A DNA stretch of 64,000 nucleotides from Flavobacteriales bacterium (GCA_026129465.1 JAHCIA010000001.1:2821503-2885502); one strand, 5' to 3'; numbered from the stretch's first letter, positions 46,876 through 55,620 are shown. Numbers and translations: made by a program. The notes: a model not told the origin generated them from the sequence alone.

Positions 46876-47382
46876 ATGATGAGAACGATCCTCGTATCGA
46901 TGGCTGCGATATTGTGTTTGGGTTCTTGCACGGAACTGCTGCCAACACAAACGGCGAAGAGTCTCAACATCTATGGACCGGGTGTGATCCATCATCCGGT
47001 CATCGTGGATCTGGATGTGCAGGGCACAAAGATCAGTGCTTCAGCGACCGGGTTGGCATCCAATATTGCAGGACTCAGGAACGATGCGATCTCCAATGCA
47101 GTCAAGATGGCAGGCGCTGATGTGTTGGTCGAACCCGTCTTCGAAACCAAGCCCCAAGGAGGGCGCATTGTGGTGACGGTCACTGGATTCCCGGCCACCT
47201 ACAAGAATTTCAGGCCAGCTCAACAGGCGGATGTCCCCCTGCTGGAGGCGGGTGTCATGCGTCAGGCCAAGGTCTCGGAGGTTGCTCCACAGCAAGTGCG
47301 GAAGAAAGGTGGTGGCGGAGCAGTGGTCGCGATAATAGTAACGTTTGGCCTGCTCATAGTCGTTGCGAATAGGCTCCTCTGA
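46876..47382 (+). CDS. Lipoprotein with C-terminal membrane anchor
   Basis: 168 residues. The N-terminus is a lipoprotein signal (MMRTILVSMAAILCLGSC, Cys18). The central part, VIHHPVIVDLDVQGTKISAS followed by ISNAVKMAGADVLVEPVF, resembles small YbjQ- or DUF-type alpha/beta domains. A basic linker (VRKKGGGG) and a hydrophobic C-terminus (AVVAIIVTFGLLIVVANRLL) follow. Having both a lipobox and a C-terminal span is unusual. First gene of a four-gene + strand envelope cluster. Function unknown. Confidence 0.7.
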   Translation: MMRTILVSMAAILCLGSCTELLPTQTAKSLNIYGPGVIHHPVIVDLDVQGTKISASATGLASNIAGLRNDAISNAVKMAGADVLVEPVFETKPQGGRIVVTVTGFPATYKNFRPAQQADVPLLEAGVMRQAKVSEVAPQQVRKKGGGGAVVAIIVTFGLLIVVANRLL

Positions 47383-47419
47383 CAGTTCCACTTGTTGCGG
47401 TTCGGAACACTATATCGGC

Positions 47420-49060
47420 ATGTCAGTTTCGGCGATTGCGCATAGGTGGATTGGTTGGTATTTGGTCGCATGTGGCTGCGGATTCGCGAGTGCAGCTAGC
47501 GCACAAGTGTCGCGCACATGCAGATATGCGGTGGACTGGACCAATAGTTCCGGGAGCCTGCACATCATCTGGACGGAGCCCGAGGTCATATTGGAAGTGA
47601 CTGCCTTGGAAGAGTCTGGTTATCGAGCCATGGGCGGCGTTCCGATCCCTTCCGCAAGCGCATTTCCAACGGATGTGAAGCTTCTGCTGGCCGCAGGCAG
47701 TACTGGCGGACAGCCCCAGCTAAGGCTTACATTGATGACACGCGAGGCACCCCCCATGCCGATCACCGGTCTGACCATGAAGGGTAATCGCGGTGTTGTC
47801 CGGGTGGACCGCAAAGTGCGGGATATGGTGTTGGTCAAACACGACGAGAACGGCGTGGCATGGCATCGTCGGGAAGTGGACCTTGAAATTGAAGACGGAG
47901 CTTTACATGGGTTGATAGGTCAACTTGTTGATCCTATGGAACTCTTAACGGGCACATCGACGAACCTCCATGCGGGCTGGGTTGCTGATGCAGGAGCTCG
48001 GATCTCCCAGGTCATGGAATGCGCCAAACCATTCTTCTCTTTCAGTAAGAGCCAATCGGAAGGTGGAGGAGCAGTGTCTGCGCCGATGGTAAGCGAGAGC
48101 GGAAGAACAGCAGGGCATGCCGCTGATGGACATGGATCCGTCAAGGGCTCGGATGACAAGGCGGAGGCTATAGTACCACGCGGATTGGGCCGTGTGAATA
48201 CCACGGTGGTCACCGGCACCCCGTCCAACACGCCCGCACCTCCCATTAAGGCTGTTCCTTCTACTGGCGACCTGCCGCAGCGATCGAGCATCCCACCACA
48301 CTTGGTCGCCCCCATTGAGCCCTTGGCGCCGATCCGTATCGGTAGCAGGCAGGCCATCATGGATGCCTACGAACGCCGGGTGGATAGTCTGGTCAAGGAG
48401 ATGCTAAGTACCCGCCAATTCATCATCACTTCGGCATTCCGGGATGATGAGCTCGTGGAATGGATCCACAGAGATCATGCGGTCATTGTTTCCATGCAGG
48501 AGGAGTTGAGATCGCAGAAGAGTGCTACCGCAACCTCTTCCAGCAATGCTCGTGAGGCAGCGGCCCAAAGAGCCATCATCATCCAGGAGTTGCCTTCATT
48601 CTTTGGCGCGACCTCGGTGTATACCATGTTACGGCCCTTCTCCGATCTGGTGGATCTGGACACATTCAGGGTCCTTACTTTCGACGAGAGGGGAGGCTAC
48701 CGGCATGTGCTGCGCATAACCACGGCGGGGGAGAACCGATACGAGGAGGAAATACTTCCCCTATCGATCATGGAGGGGGGCGCTGAGAGTCGATGTAATG
48801 ATCTTGAGATCGAGTTGTTGCGGGTGCGGATGGCCCTGTCTCCAGGAGCATTCGTGCGAGACCCTGTGAACTCTACAATTCTGGAGCGCTCTGAGAACCG
48901 GGACCGACTGGATCTACCCTTCTCGATCGGTCAGCAGGATTTCCGTGACCTTTTCGAGGAACGACCCTTCGTGGGCTGCCGTTTCCAAAGTGACCCGGAA
49001 ACGTGGCGCACACTGGTCTATTCACGGCGCTTGGGCCGGATCGTCAACATAGAACCCTGA
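47420..49060 (+). CDS. Exported 546-residue protein, unknown function
   Basis: A signal peptide ends near FASAASAQ. The N-terminal half is beta-rich (RYAVDWTNSSGSLHIIWTEP); a Pro/Ser/Thr-rich linker follows at about 220-310; the C-terminal half is helical (IMDAYERRVDSLVKEMLSTR) and then mixed. I recognise no family. The stop is five bases before the TonB-like membrane gene, so they are likely co-transcribed and may act together in the envelope. Confidence 0.7.
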   Translation: MSVSAIAHRWIGWYLVACGCGFASAASAQVSRTCRYAVDWTNSSGSLHIIWTEPEVILEVTALEESGYRAMGGVPIPSASAFPTDVKLLLAAGSTGGQPQLRLTLMTREAPPMPITGLTMKGNRGVVRVDRKVRDMVLVKHDENGVAWHRREVDLEIEDGALHGLIGQLVDPMELLTGTSTNLHAGWVADAGARISQVMECAKPFFSFSKSQSEGGGAVSAPMVSESGRTAGHAADGHGSVKGSDDKAEAIVPRGLGRVNTTVVTGTPSNTPAPPIKAVPSTGDLPQRSSIPPHLVAPIEPLAPIRIGSRQAIMDAYERRVDSLVKEMLSTRQFIITSAFRDDELVEWIHRDHAVIVSMQEELRSQKSATATSSSNAREAAAQRAIIIQELPSFFGATSVYTMLRPFSDLVDLDTFRVLTFDERGGYRHVLRITTAGENRYEEEILPLSIMEGGAESRCNDLEIELLRVRMALSPGAFVRDPVNSTILERSENRDRLDLPFSIGQQDFRDLFEERPFVGCRFQSDPETWRTLVYSRRLGRIVNIEP

Positions 49061-49064
49061 CAGC

Positions 49065-51308
49065 ATGTGGCGATGGTTCGATAATGGTCTGGCCCTGCTG
49101 CTGCGCAGCACTGATGATGGCAGCTTTTTTCTGAAGCCTTGGTTCGCGTTCTACAGGGCGCTGTCGCTGCTCCTGTTCGTCGGTGGGGTGGTCATGGCAT
49201 TGACTCTGGTCGGCACCGGAGTGACGATGACTTATCAGCTCCATCAACAGGAATTGCCCGAAGCGAGCGTGCAAACCTTGGCGACCTCGCTTTTGATGGC
49301 CATGGCGTTGCTGATCAATGGCTCCATGGGTGGGCGATTGATGTGGCTGCGGGGCTCCATGTTGTGGGCGCGCAGAGATGGCGAAGGGGGATACCATGTT
49401 GTACTTCTCGTGGCCGATCTGGTACGGACACTCGGTGAATTGTGGGGGCTGCTGGTGGCTCTATTCAGCATATCGTACTTCCTTGTCCTTTGGCCGGCAC
49501 AGCAAGCGATCATGGCCGTACCATTCGTGGGGCATTGGATCGGGACGTTCATCTCACTGCCATTTCTTTATCCACTGACAGGGGTCATTGTCGGCTTCTT
49601 GGCCATATTCATCACGCGGTGGATCTCCGACTATCTGGAGATATGGTTCCGCATGGGTAATGATGTTCGGGCCATCCGTCAAGGGGGCGATCCGGTCGTT
49701 CACTCGCAGCCATCAACTATAGGTACCTATGCTACGCAAGATGTTGACTGGCGGATGGCTGGGGTCGTCAGCCTCGCTTATCTGATCGTGGCCACCCCAT
49801 TGTACAAGGCATGGCCATTGTTACCCGCTATTGTCATGCTGGGTTCCGTAGGTCTTAAGCGATGGTGGCCTGGTGCTTCTGTGATGGTGGCGTTCATAAC
49901 GCTGTTGGCGCTGGGGTTGCTCACAGGTGTGATCGCCAGGGGAGATACCGAGAGCTTGGTCGGCCATTTCCATACGGCGGGATTCAAGCTTCTTCTTCCT
50001 TTGTTCCTCATAGGCTTGGTAGCCGTTGCTTTGTCTTTGACCGAACTATTCCGCACGCCGACCAAGGAATGGTCTAAGCAAAGTGGTATCGCGACCACCG
50101 TGATCTTGCTGTTACTGTTCCTGGTCTTTCCCGTTTGGAGTACTTGGCAAGAAGGCTGGAAACGCCACGATCTAAGCGCGGAGGAGGAACGGGCGGTTCG
50201 AGACTTGTTCAAGGAATACCAGCAGAAGGCATTCGCGGTGCGACAGGGCGAAAACTATGACACAGTGAACGTCATTACCGTCGATCAGGCGCGATTCCAA
50301 GCAGACAAGTATGGGCAGATCACTGTTGAGCATGCCATCTCATGGCTGGGCACACACTGGTCGTCGAGATTCGGAATGCATCACAAGAGCATTGCGATTC
50401 CTGGTTTTATACAATATCGTTCCAAAACACGGGGAGATCAGTTGACCGTGAGTTACCATCCGGATAGCTTGGTGCTGCTGATGCAGAACCAACCGCTCCA
50501 TGCGTTGCCATTGGAATCGGTGAGGGACAGGGTTTACGGCCGACAACGTCGTGATCGGAATTTGGCCATGCGTGACAGTCTACAACTGGTGCGTGATACA
50601 CTGCGGGGGAAGTTCAGTTCCTACCGCTGCGCATCGCCACCTTGTTTTGCTTGGTTCGAAGTGGAGCAAGAGAACGGGTCGTGGAAGCGGATGGCGTTTT
50701 ACTGTGAACGCCCGGTGATCAGTGGTTATCCACTTGCCAGTATGCCACCGGATGGGTCTATTTGGTCGTTGAAGATCAGGAGGACACTGTTGGATGGACA
50801 GGACCCCAACGCGGAAGGGGCAATCGCTTGGGAGCTGGAGGGAATGGATGATCCTGTCGAACCGCCAGAGCCGGAAGCAGTGCCCGAGCCGGTCAAGAAT
50901 GACCCTCCCGTGAAAACTTCAGAAAAAATAGTAGTGGAGCAACAGCCCAAGGCGCCAGTCGAGAAACCGGTTCGACCGACCAGCAAGGTCTACCAAAAGA
51001 ATGACGTGGATATAGAACCCGCATTCCCGGGTGGACGAACTGGATTGGATCGATACATTCGGGAGAATAAGCGGTATCCGGCACAGGATCGGGCTGAAGG
51101 AAGGACCGGAAAGGTGCGAGTGTCATTCGTGGTAGGCAAGGATGGTCGTGTCAAGGACGTTCGGTGCAGTCGAAGTGTTTCGCCGGGCTTGGATGCAGAG
51201 GCAATGCGACTGATCCGTGAAATGCCTGCTTGGTCACCTGGCTTTATGAGCGAAGGTGCCGTCGACGTTCAGATGGAGTGGACGATCGACTTTACGTTGA
51301 ACGAATAA
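49065..51308 (+). CDS. Polytopic membrane protein with TonB C-terminal domain
   Basis: 747 residues. About eight membrane spans fill residues 25-365 (for example FYRALSLLLFVGGVVMALTL, LLVALFSISYFLVLW, TTVILLLLFLVFPVWSTW). A roughly 230-residue soluble domain with CASPPC is next, then a Pro/Glu/Lys-rich linker (EPPEPEAVPEPVKNDPPVKT). The C-terminus is a TonB_C domain: FPGGRTGLDRYIRENKRYPA, GRTGKVRVSFVVGKDGRVKD. TonB normally has a single N-terminal span; fusion to a large membrane domain recalls BlaR1-like or Bacteroidota regulatory fusions, but no peptidase HExxH is seen. Energy transduction or signalling at the outer membrane is plausible. Confidence 0.75.
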   Translation: MWRWFDNGLALLLRSTDDGSFFLKPWFAFYRALSLLLFVGGVVMALTLVGTGVTMTYQLHQQELPEASVQTLATSLLMAMALLINGSMGGRLMWLRGSMLWARRDGEGGYHVVLLVADLVRTLGELWGLLVALFSISYFLVLWPAQQAIMAVPFVGHWIGTFISLPFLYPLTGVIVGFLAIFITRWISDYLEIWFRMGNDVRAIRQGGDPVVHSQPSTIGTYATQDVDWRMAGVVSLAYLIVATPLYKAWPLLPAIVMLGSVGLKRWWPGASVMVAFITLLALGLLTGVIARGDTESLVGHFHTAGFKLLLPLFLIGLVAVALSLTELFRTPTKEWSKQSGIATTVILLLLFLVFPVWSTWQEGWKRHDLSAEEERAVRDLFKEYQQKAFAVRQGENYDTVNVITVDQARFQADKYGQITVEHAISWLGTHWSSRFGMHHKSIAIPGFIQYRSKTRGDQLTVSYHPDSLVLLMQNQPLHALPLESVRDRVYGRQRRDRNLAMRDSLQLVRDTLRGKFSSYRCASPPCFAWFEVEQENGSWKRMAFYCERPVISGYPLASMPPDGSIWSLKIRRTLLDGQDPNAEGAIAWELEGMDDPVEPPEPEAVPEPVKNDPPVKTSEKIVVEQQPKAPVEKPVRPTSKVYQKNDVDIEPAFPGGRTGLDRYIRENKRYPAQDRAEGRTGKVRVSFVVGKDGRVKDVRCSRSVSPGLDAEAMRLIREMPAWSPGFMSEGAVDVQMEWTIDFTLNE

Positions 51309-51329
51309 CGCCTTTGGGCGGAAGAACAA

Positions 51330-51665
51330 ATGAGAAAATTGCAACAAAGTATGATCCAGGCCACATTCATGTTGGTGGCTCTCTTGAGTGGGTGCGACCC
51401 AGAACCGAAGGATTTTGTAGGACTATGGTACGGCGGAGGCAACACCTATGTCATCAGCCTAGATGGTGAATCATATCTGATCTCAGACCACGAATCGAAC
51501 ATGAATAGAGCGTTCCATGGTCGAATACATTTTAAGCTTGAGAATGGAGAATTAGTAAATCACCAGATACCGGCGGTCATATCATTCCATCAAAAAGGCT
51601 CTATTTGTTTTGAGAATAAATCTAATGGATCGAAAGCCATGTTGCATAGCATATGGGTTGAATGA
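51330..51665 (+). CDS. Small lipoprotein
   Basis: 111 residues with a lipoprotein signal ending LLSGC (Cys22). The mature part is a short beta domain (FVGLWYGGGNTYVISLDGES), a shape often seen in lipocalin-like or DUF4488-type proteins. AT-rich compared with dxs. Last gene before dxs; 21 bases after the TonB-fusion gene, so probably the end of that operon. Confidence 0.7.
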   Translation: MRKLQQSMIQATFMLVALLSGCDPEPKDFVGLWYGGGNTYVISLDGESYLISDHESNMNRAFHGRIHFKLENGELVNHQIPAVISFHQKGSICFENKSNGSKAMLHSIWVE

Positions 51666-51776
51666 TTTGCTCAGATTGGGTTCGCCATAGAGGTGAATAC
51701 TTCACTTAAAGCCTGAAGTAGATATTTTCATCCACGCTTTCCCATCGTTCGACCAGTTCCCACAGCGGAGGCGGAC

Positions 51777-51824
51777 AACATCTCCTTCACCGCCTCCTCC
51801 ACCGCCACATCATCGATCCAGCAC
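51777..51824 (-). pseudogene. Short second dxs-like 3' fragment
   Basis: 48 bases nearly identical to 34175-34223 inside the displaced dxs fragment (AACATCTCCTTCACCGCCTC...), more similar to that fragment than to the intact dxs. It lies 48 bases beyond the dxs stop, at the other edge of the AT-rich block. The rest of the 206-base gap 51666-51871 holds a palindrome at 51824 and nothing else seen. Confidence 0.75.
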
Positions 51825-51842
51825 CTGCCTACGGCAGGCAGG
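51824..51842. repeat. CCTGCC...GGCAGG palindrome
   Basis: CCTGCCTACGGCAGGCAGG, a REP-like palindrome between the small dxs fragment and dxs. A relative lies inside the pirin-like gene at 54116. Confidence 0.6.
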
Positions 51843-51871
51843 CTCCCGGCAACGGCCAACGTTGATCCGCG

Positions 51872-53815
51872 TCAGGCACCAACCCGCACCACCTTTCCGG
51901 TATCCTTCCGCCCGAGCATTTCCACTGCTGCTTCCACGACCGCGATGTCGTCGATACCACATTCGCGGTACAACTCCGGCTGCGTGCCGTGCTCGATCCA
52001 CTTGTCCGGGATGGCCAGGCGTTTCACGTGGGCGGCGTAACCGTGGTCGCCCATGAACTCCAGCACCGCGCTGCCCATGCCGCCGTGCAGGGCGTGGTCC
52101 TCGATGGTGACCACGTGTTTGAACTTGCCGAAGACCTCGTGCAGGAGCATCTCGTCGATCGGCTTCACGAAGCGCATGTCGTAGTGCGCCACGCTGTAGC
52201 CATCGGCCTCCAGGCGGTCGATGCCCTTGGCGGCGTAGTTGCCGATGTGGCCGATGCTCAGCACGGCGATGTCGGTGCCTGAGCGCACCTTGCGACCGGT
52301 GCCCACCTTGATCGCTTTGAAGGGCGTCTTCCACTCGGTCATCACCCCCTCGCCGCGCGGGTACCGGATGCTGAAGGGGCCGTTGCCGGGCAGCTGCGCG
52401 GTGTACATCAGGTCGCGCAGCTCCTCCTCGTTCATCGGCGCGCTCACCACCATGTTGGGGATGCAACGGAAGTAGGCGAAGTCGAAGTTGCCGTGGTGCG
52501 TAGGACCATCGGCACCGGCCAGGCCGCCGCGGTCCAGGCAGAACACCACGTGCAGGTTCTGCAGGGCCACATCATGCACCACCTGGTCGTAGGCCCGCTG
52601 CATGAAGCTGCTGTAGATGTTGCAGAAGGGCACCATGCCCTGCGTGGCCATGCCGGCACTGAAGGTCACGGCATGCTGCTCGGCGATGCCCACGTCGAAG
52701 GCGCGGTCGGGCATGGCCTTCATCATGATGTTCAGCGAGCAGCCGCTGGGCATGGCGGGTGTCACGCCCACGATCCTCGGGTTCTTCTCGGCCAGCTCCA
52801 CGATGCTGTGGCCGAACACATCCTGGTACTTCGGCGGCTGCGGGCTCTTGGGCAGCACCTTGATGATCTCGCCGGTCTCCTTATTGAACAGGCCGGGCGC
52901 GTGCCACACCGTGGCGCTGCCGTTCTCGGCCGGTGCGTAGCCCTTGCCCTTCTTGGTGATCGTGTGCAGGATCTTCGGGCCGGGGATGTCGCGCAGGTCG
53001 CGCAGCACCTTCACCAAGTGGTCCACATCGTGGCCGTCCACCGGACCGAAGTAGCGGAAGTTGAGGCTCTCGAACAGGTTGCTCTGCTTCAGCAGCGCGC
53101 TCTTCACGGCGTTCTCCACCTTCTGCACGATGGCCTGCGCGTTGGGCCCGAACTTGCTCACCTTGCCCAGCAGGTTCCACACCTCGTCCTTCACCTTGTT
53201 GTAGGTGTGGCTCGTGGCGATGTCCGTCAGGTACTCCTTCAGCGCCCCCACGTTGGGGTCGATGCTCATGCAGTTGTCGTTCAGGATCACCAGCATGTCG
53301 GTGCCCGCACCGCCCGCATGGTTCAGCGCCTCGAAGGCCTGGCCCGCGGTCATCGCACCATCGCCGATGATCGCCACGCACTGGCGGTCCTCCTCACCCT
53401 TCAGCTTGCTGGCCACCGCCATGCCCAGCGCCCCGCCGATGCTGGTGCTGCTGTGCCCCACGCCAAAGGTGTCGTACTCGCTCTCGCTGCGCTTGGGAAA
53501 GCCGCTGAGGCCTTTATAGATGCGGTTGGTGTGGAAGACCTCCCGGCGGCCGGTGAGGATCTTGTGCCCGTAGGCCTGGTGCCCCACGTCCCACACCAGC
53601 TGGTCGTAGGGCGTGTTGAACACGTAGTGCAGCGCCACGGTCAGCTCCACCACCCCCAGGCTGGCGCCGAAGTGGCCGCCCTTCACGCTCACCACGTCGA
53701 TGATGAAATCGCGCAGCTCGGTGCACACCTGCTGCAGCTGCTCCTCGGGGAGGGCGCGCAGGTCGGCCGGCAGCTGGATGCGCTCCAGCAGCGGGTAGTG
53801 GGGGACGGAACTCAT
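51872..53815 (-). CDS. dxs: 1-Deoxy-D-xylulose-5-phosphate synthase
   Basis: 647 residues, full length for DXS, which condenses pyruvate and glyceraldehyde 3-phosphate in the MEP isoprenoid pathway using thiamine diphosphate. The ThDP motif is IIGDGAMTAGQAFEALNHAG followed by ILNDNCMSI. Also present are YGHKILTGRREVFHTNR near the N-terminus, the catalytic Glu region DVGIAEQHAVTFSAGMA, and DRGGLAGADGPTHHG. The start at MSSVPHYPLLERI is preferred over a longer frame. The C-terminus RKDTGKVVRVGA differs from the displaced fragment at 34133, so the two 3' ends have different histories. Confidence 0.97.
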   Translation of the reverse strand: MSSVPHYPLLERIQLPADLRALPEEQLQQVCTELRDFIIDVVSVKGGHFGASLGVVELTVALHYVFNTPYDQLVWDVGHQAYGHKILTGRREVFHTNRIYKGLSGFPKRSESEYDTFGVGHSSTSIGGALGMAVASKLKGEEDRQCVAIIGDGAMTAGQAFEALNHAGGAGTDMLVILNDNCMSIDPNVGALKEYLTDIATSHTYNKVKDEVWNLLGKVSKFGPNAQAIVQKVENAVKSALLKQSNLFESLNFRYFGPVDGHDVDHLVKVLRDLRDIPGPKILHTITKKGKGYAPAENGSATVWHAPGLFNKETGEIIKVLPKSPQPPKYQDVFGHSIVELAEKNPRIVGVTPAMPSGCSLNIMMKAMPDRAFDVGIAEQHAVTFSAGMATQGMVPFCNIYSSFMQRAYDQVVHDVALQNLHVVFCLDRGGLAGADGPTHHGNFDFAYFRCIPNMVVSAPMNEEELRDLMYTAQLPGNGPFSIRYPRGEGVMTEWKTPFKAIKVGTGRKVRSGTDIAVLSIGHIGNYAAKGIDRLEADGYSVAHYDMRFVKPIDEMLLHEVFGKFKHVVTIEDHALHGGMGSAVLEFMGDHGYAAHVKRLAIPDKWIEHGTQPELYRECGIDDIAVVEAAVEMLGRKDTGKVVRVGA

Positions 53816-54029
53816 GGCAGCAAGGGGTCTGGGGCAATGAACAAAGGTAACCGGCCTGGGGTTCACGGGGCGCTGAGGTTCAGCGGCTGAGACAATAAGA
53901 GGACAAGGTGGGATGGGTGTCGACATGCTCCATCATTTGGAAATATCTTCCATGGAAACTATCTTTACCCCGTCAACGAACCAAGACCCCGGGTCAACGT
54001 TCCTCTGTCGAACCCAACAAGAAGCACCC

Positions 54030-54929
54030 ATGGACCGCAAGAACTTTCTCCGCAAGAGCCTCCTGGGCACCAGCATGCTGGTCAGCGGCGCTGCCGCCGC
54101 ACAGCTCATGAAGAACCTGCCTGCCGGACAGGCAGGCGACATCGACGAGATCAAACCACTGGACCCGGTAGGGTTCGATCACCTCCCTCCAACACCCCCT
54201 GTACGCATGGGCAACATGGTATTGCACCGCGCCAGCGAGCGCGGCACCGCCGATCACGGCTGGCTGAAGGCCAACTTCAGCTTCAGCTTCGCCAACTGGT
54301 ACGACCCCACCCGCATGCACTTCGGTGTGCTGCGCGTGATGAACGACGACATCATCGCCGCGGGCAAGGGCTTCGGCACGCACCCGCACGACAACATGGA
54401 GATCATCACGATCCCCCTGAAGGGTGCGTTGCAGCACAAGGACAGCATGGGCAACACCAGCATCATCAACGCCGGTGATGTGCAGGTGATGAGCGCCGGC
54501 ACGGGCATCCTGCACAGCGAGTTCAACCCCTACAACGACAAGGATGCGAACACGCTGCAGATCTGGCTCTTCCCCAAGAAGCGCCAGGTGACGCCCCGCT
54601 ACCAGCAGATGACGCTGGACCCCAAGGACCGCATCAACAAGTGGCAGCAGGTGCTGAGCCCTGACCCGGATGACGCCGGTGTGTGGATCCACCAGGACGC
54701 CTGGTTCCACATCGGCAAGTTCGATGCGGGGAAGAAGAACACCTACAACGTGAAGCGCAAAGGCAACGGCGTATACGCCTTCGTGATCGAGGGCAGCGCC
54801 ACCATCAACGGCCAGCAGCTCGGCAAGCGCGATGCGCTGGGCGTGTGGGACACCGATGCGCTGAACATCGAGGTGGGCCCCAAGGGCGCGGAGATCCTGC
54901 TGCAGGATGTGCCGATGGAACTTTCTTGA
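54030..54929 (+). CDS. Pirin-like bicupin with signal peptide
   Basis: 299 residues. The pirin core is clear: FANWYDPTRMHFGVLRVMND, FGTHPHDNMEIITIPLKG with the metal-binding His pair, and SAGTGILHSEFNPYNDKDAN; the C-terminal cupin follows. Bacterial relatives (YhhW) can cleave quercetin. Unusually, it starts MDRKNFLRKSLLGTSMLVSG, a signal-peptide-like segment, whereas most pirins are cytosolic. A palindromic repeat is translated as PAGQAG just after it. An upstream ATG (53913) is possible but adds unrelated sequence. Confidence 0.88.
   Translation: MDRKNFLRKSLLGTSMLVSGAAAAQLMKNLPAGQAGDIDEIKPLDPVGFDHLPPTPPVRMGNMVLHRASERGTADHGWLKANFSFSFANWYDPTRMHFGVLRVMNDDIIAAGKGFGTHPHDNMEIITIPLKGALQHKDSMGNTSIINAGDVQVMSAGTGILHSEFNPYNDKDANTLQIWLFPKKRQVTPRYQQMTLDPKDRINKWQQVLSPDPDDAGVWIHQDAWFHIGKFDAGKKNTYNVKRKGNGVYAFVIEGSATINGQQLGKRDALGVWDTDALNIEVGPKGAEILLQDVPMELS
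54116..54136. repeat. REP-like palindrome inside the pirin-like gene
   Basis: CCTGCCTG, CCGGA, CAGGCAGG: a palindrome with eight-base arms within the coding region, translated in frame as LPAGQAG. It resembles 51824-51842. Its length keeps frame, so it acts as an in-frame insertion at the end of the signal segment. Confidence 0.7.
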
Positions 54930-54936
54930 TGTGGAA

Positions 54937-55020
54937 GGGTGCAAGGGTGTCAGAGTGCGAGGGTGTATGCCCCCGTCGCCAAGCCTCTGACTCCCTCGCA
55001 CCCTGACACTCTCGCACCCT
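54937..55020. repeat. Inverted AGGGTGCGAG repeat in pirin-yceI spacer
   Basis: The left arm 54937-54965 (AGGGTGCAAGGGTGTCAGAG...) is complementary over about 28 bases, with three mismatches, to the right arm 54992-55020 (...CACTCTCGCACCCT). The loop is about 26 bases. It is followed by a CAACTGACAACC-type string directly before the yceI start. Same architecture as the sdh and suf spacers. Confidence 0.7.
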
Positions 55021-55050
55021 CAAACTCTTCAACTGACAACCTCAACAACC

Positions 55051-55596
55051 ATGGAAACAGCAACTGCAACGACCACCCAATGGGCCATCGACCCCAGCCA
55101 CTCCGAGATCCAATTCAAGGTGAAGCACCTGATGATCAGCACGGTCACCGGAAGCTTCAAGGAATTCGGCGCCGAGGCCGAGCTGGAAGGCGATGACCTG
55201 ACCAACGCCCAGGTGAGCTTCTGGGCCAGCACCGCCAGCATCTTCACCAACGACGAGAAGCGCGACGCGCACCTGCGCAGCGGTGACTTCTTCGACAGCG
55301 AGAAGTACGGGAAGCTCAGTTTCAAGAGCACCAAGGTGGAAGGCTCCGGCGACAGCTGGAAGGTGACCGGCGACCTCACCATCAAGGACGTGACCAAGCC
55401 CGTGACACTGAACGTGGAATGGAGCGGCACGATGAAGGACCCCTACGGCAACACCAAGGCCGGCCTGAACCTGAGCGGCAAGATCGACCGCAAGCAGTGG
55501 GGCCTCAACTGGAACGCGGCCCTGGAGGCCGGCGGCGTGCTGGTGAGCGACGAGGTGCGCATCCTGGCCGAAGTGCAGCTCGCCAAGCAGGGATAA
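55051..55596 (+). CDS. YceI-family lipocalin-like protein
   Basis: 181 residues of the YceI fold: WAIDPSHSEIQFKVKHLMIS, GSFKEFGAEAELEGDDLTNA, then KRDAHLRSGDFFDSEKYGKL and a C-terminal VSDEVRILAEVQL. Members bind isoprenoid-type lipids such as polyprenols or ubiquinone in a barrel. No signal peptide is visible, so it is predicted cytosolic. It follows the pirin-like gene by 121 bases of repeat spacer; a hairpin follows the stop. Confidence 0.93.
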   Translation: METATATTTQWAIDPSHSEIQFKVKHLMISTVTGSFKEFGAEAELEGDDLTNAQVSFWASTASIFTNDEKRDAHLRSGDFFDSEKYGKLSFKSTKVEGSGDSWKVTGDLTIKDVTKPVTLNVEWSGTMKDPYGNTKAGLNLSGKIDRKQWGLNWNAALEAGGVLVSDEVRILAEVQLAKQG

Positions 55597-55620
55597 GCGC
55601 GGGAGACCGCAAGGAAAGCG

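Noticed and set aside
34304..51871. Integrative element with its own recombinase
   Set aside because: None of the proteins in the block has tyrosine or serine recombinase motifs; only the IS transposase is present.
52493..53890. 465-codon open frame antisense to dxs
   Set aside because: Shadow of dxs: His/Val/Leu-rich composition without domains, while the DXS motifs on the other strand are complete.
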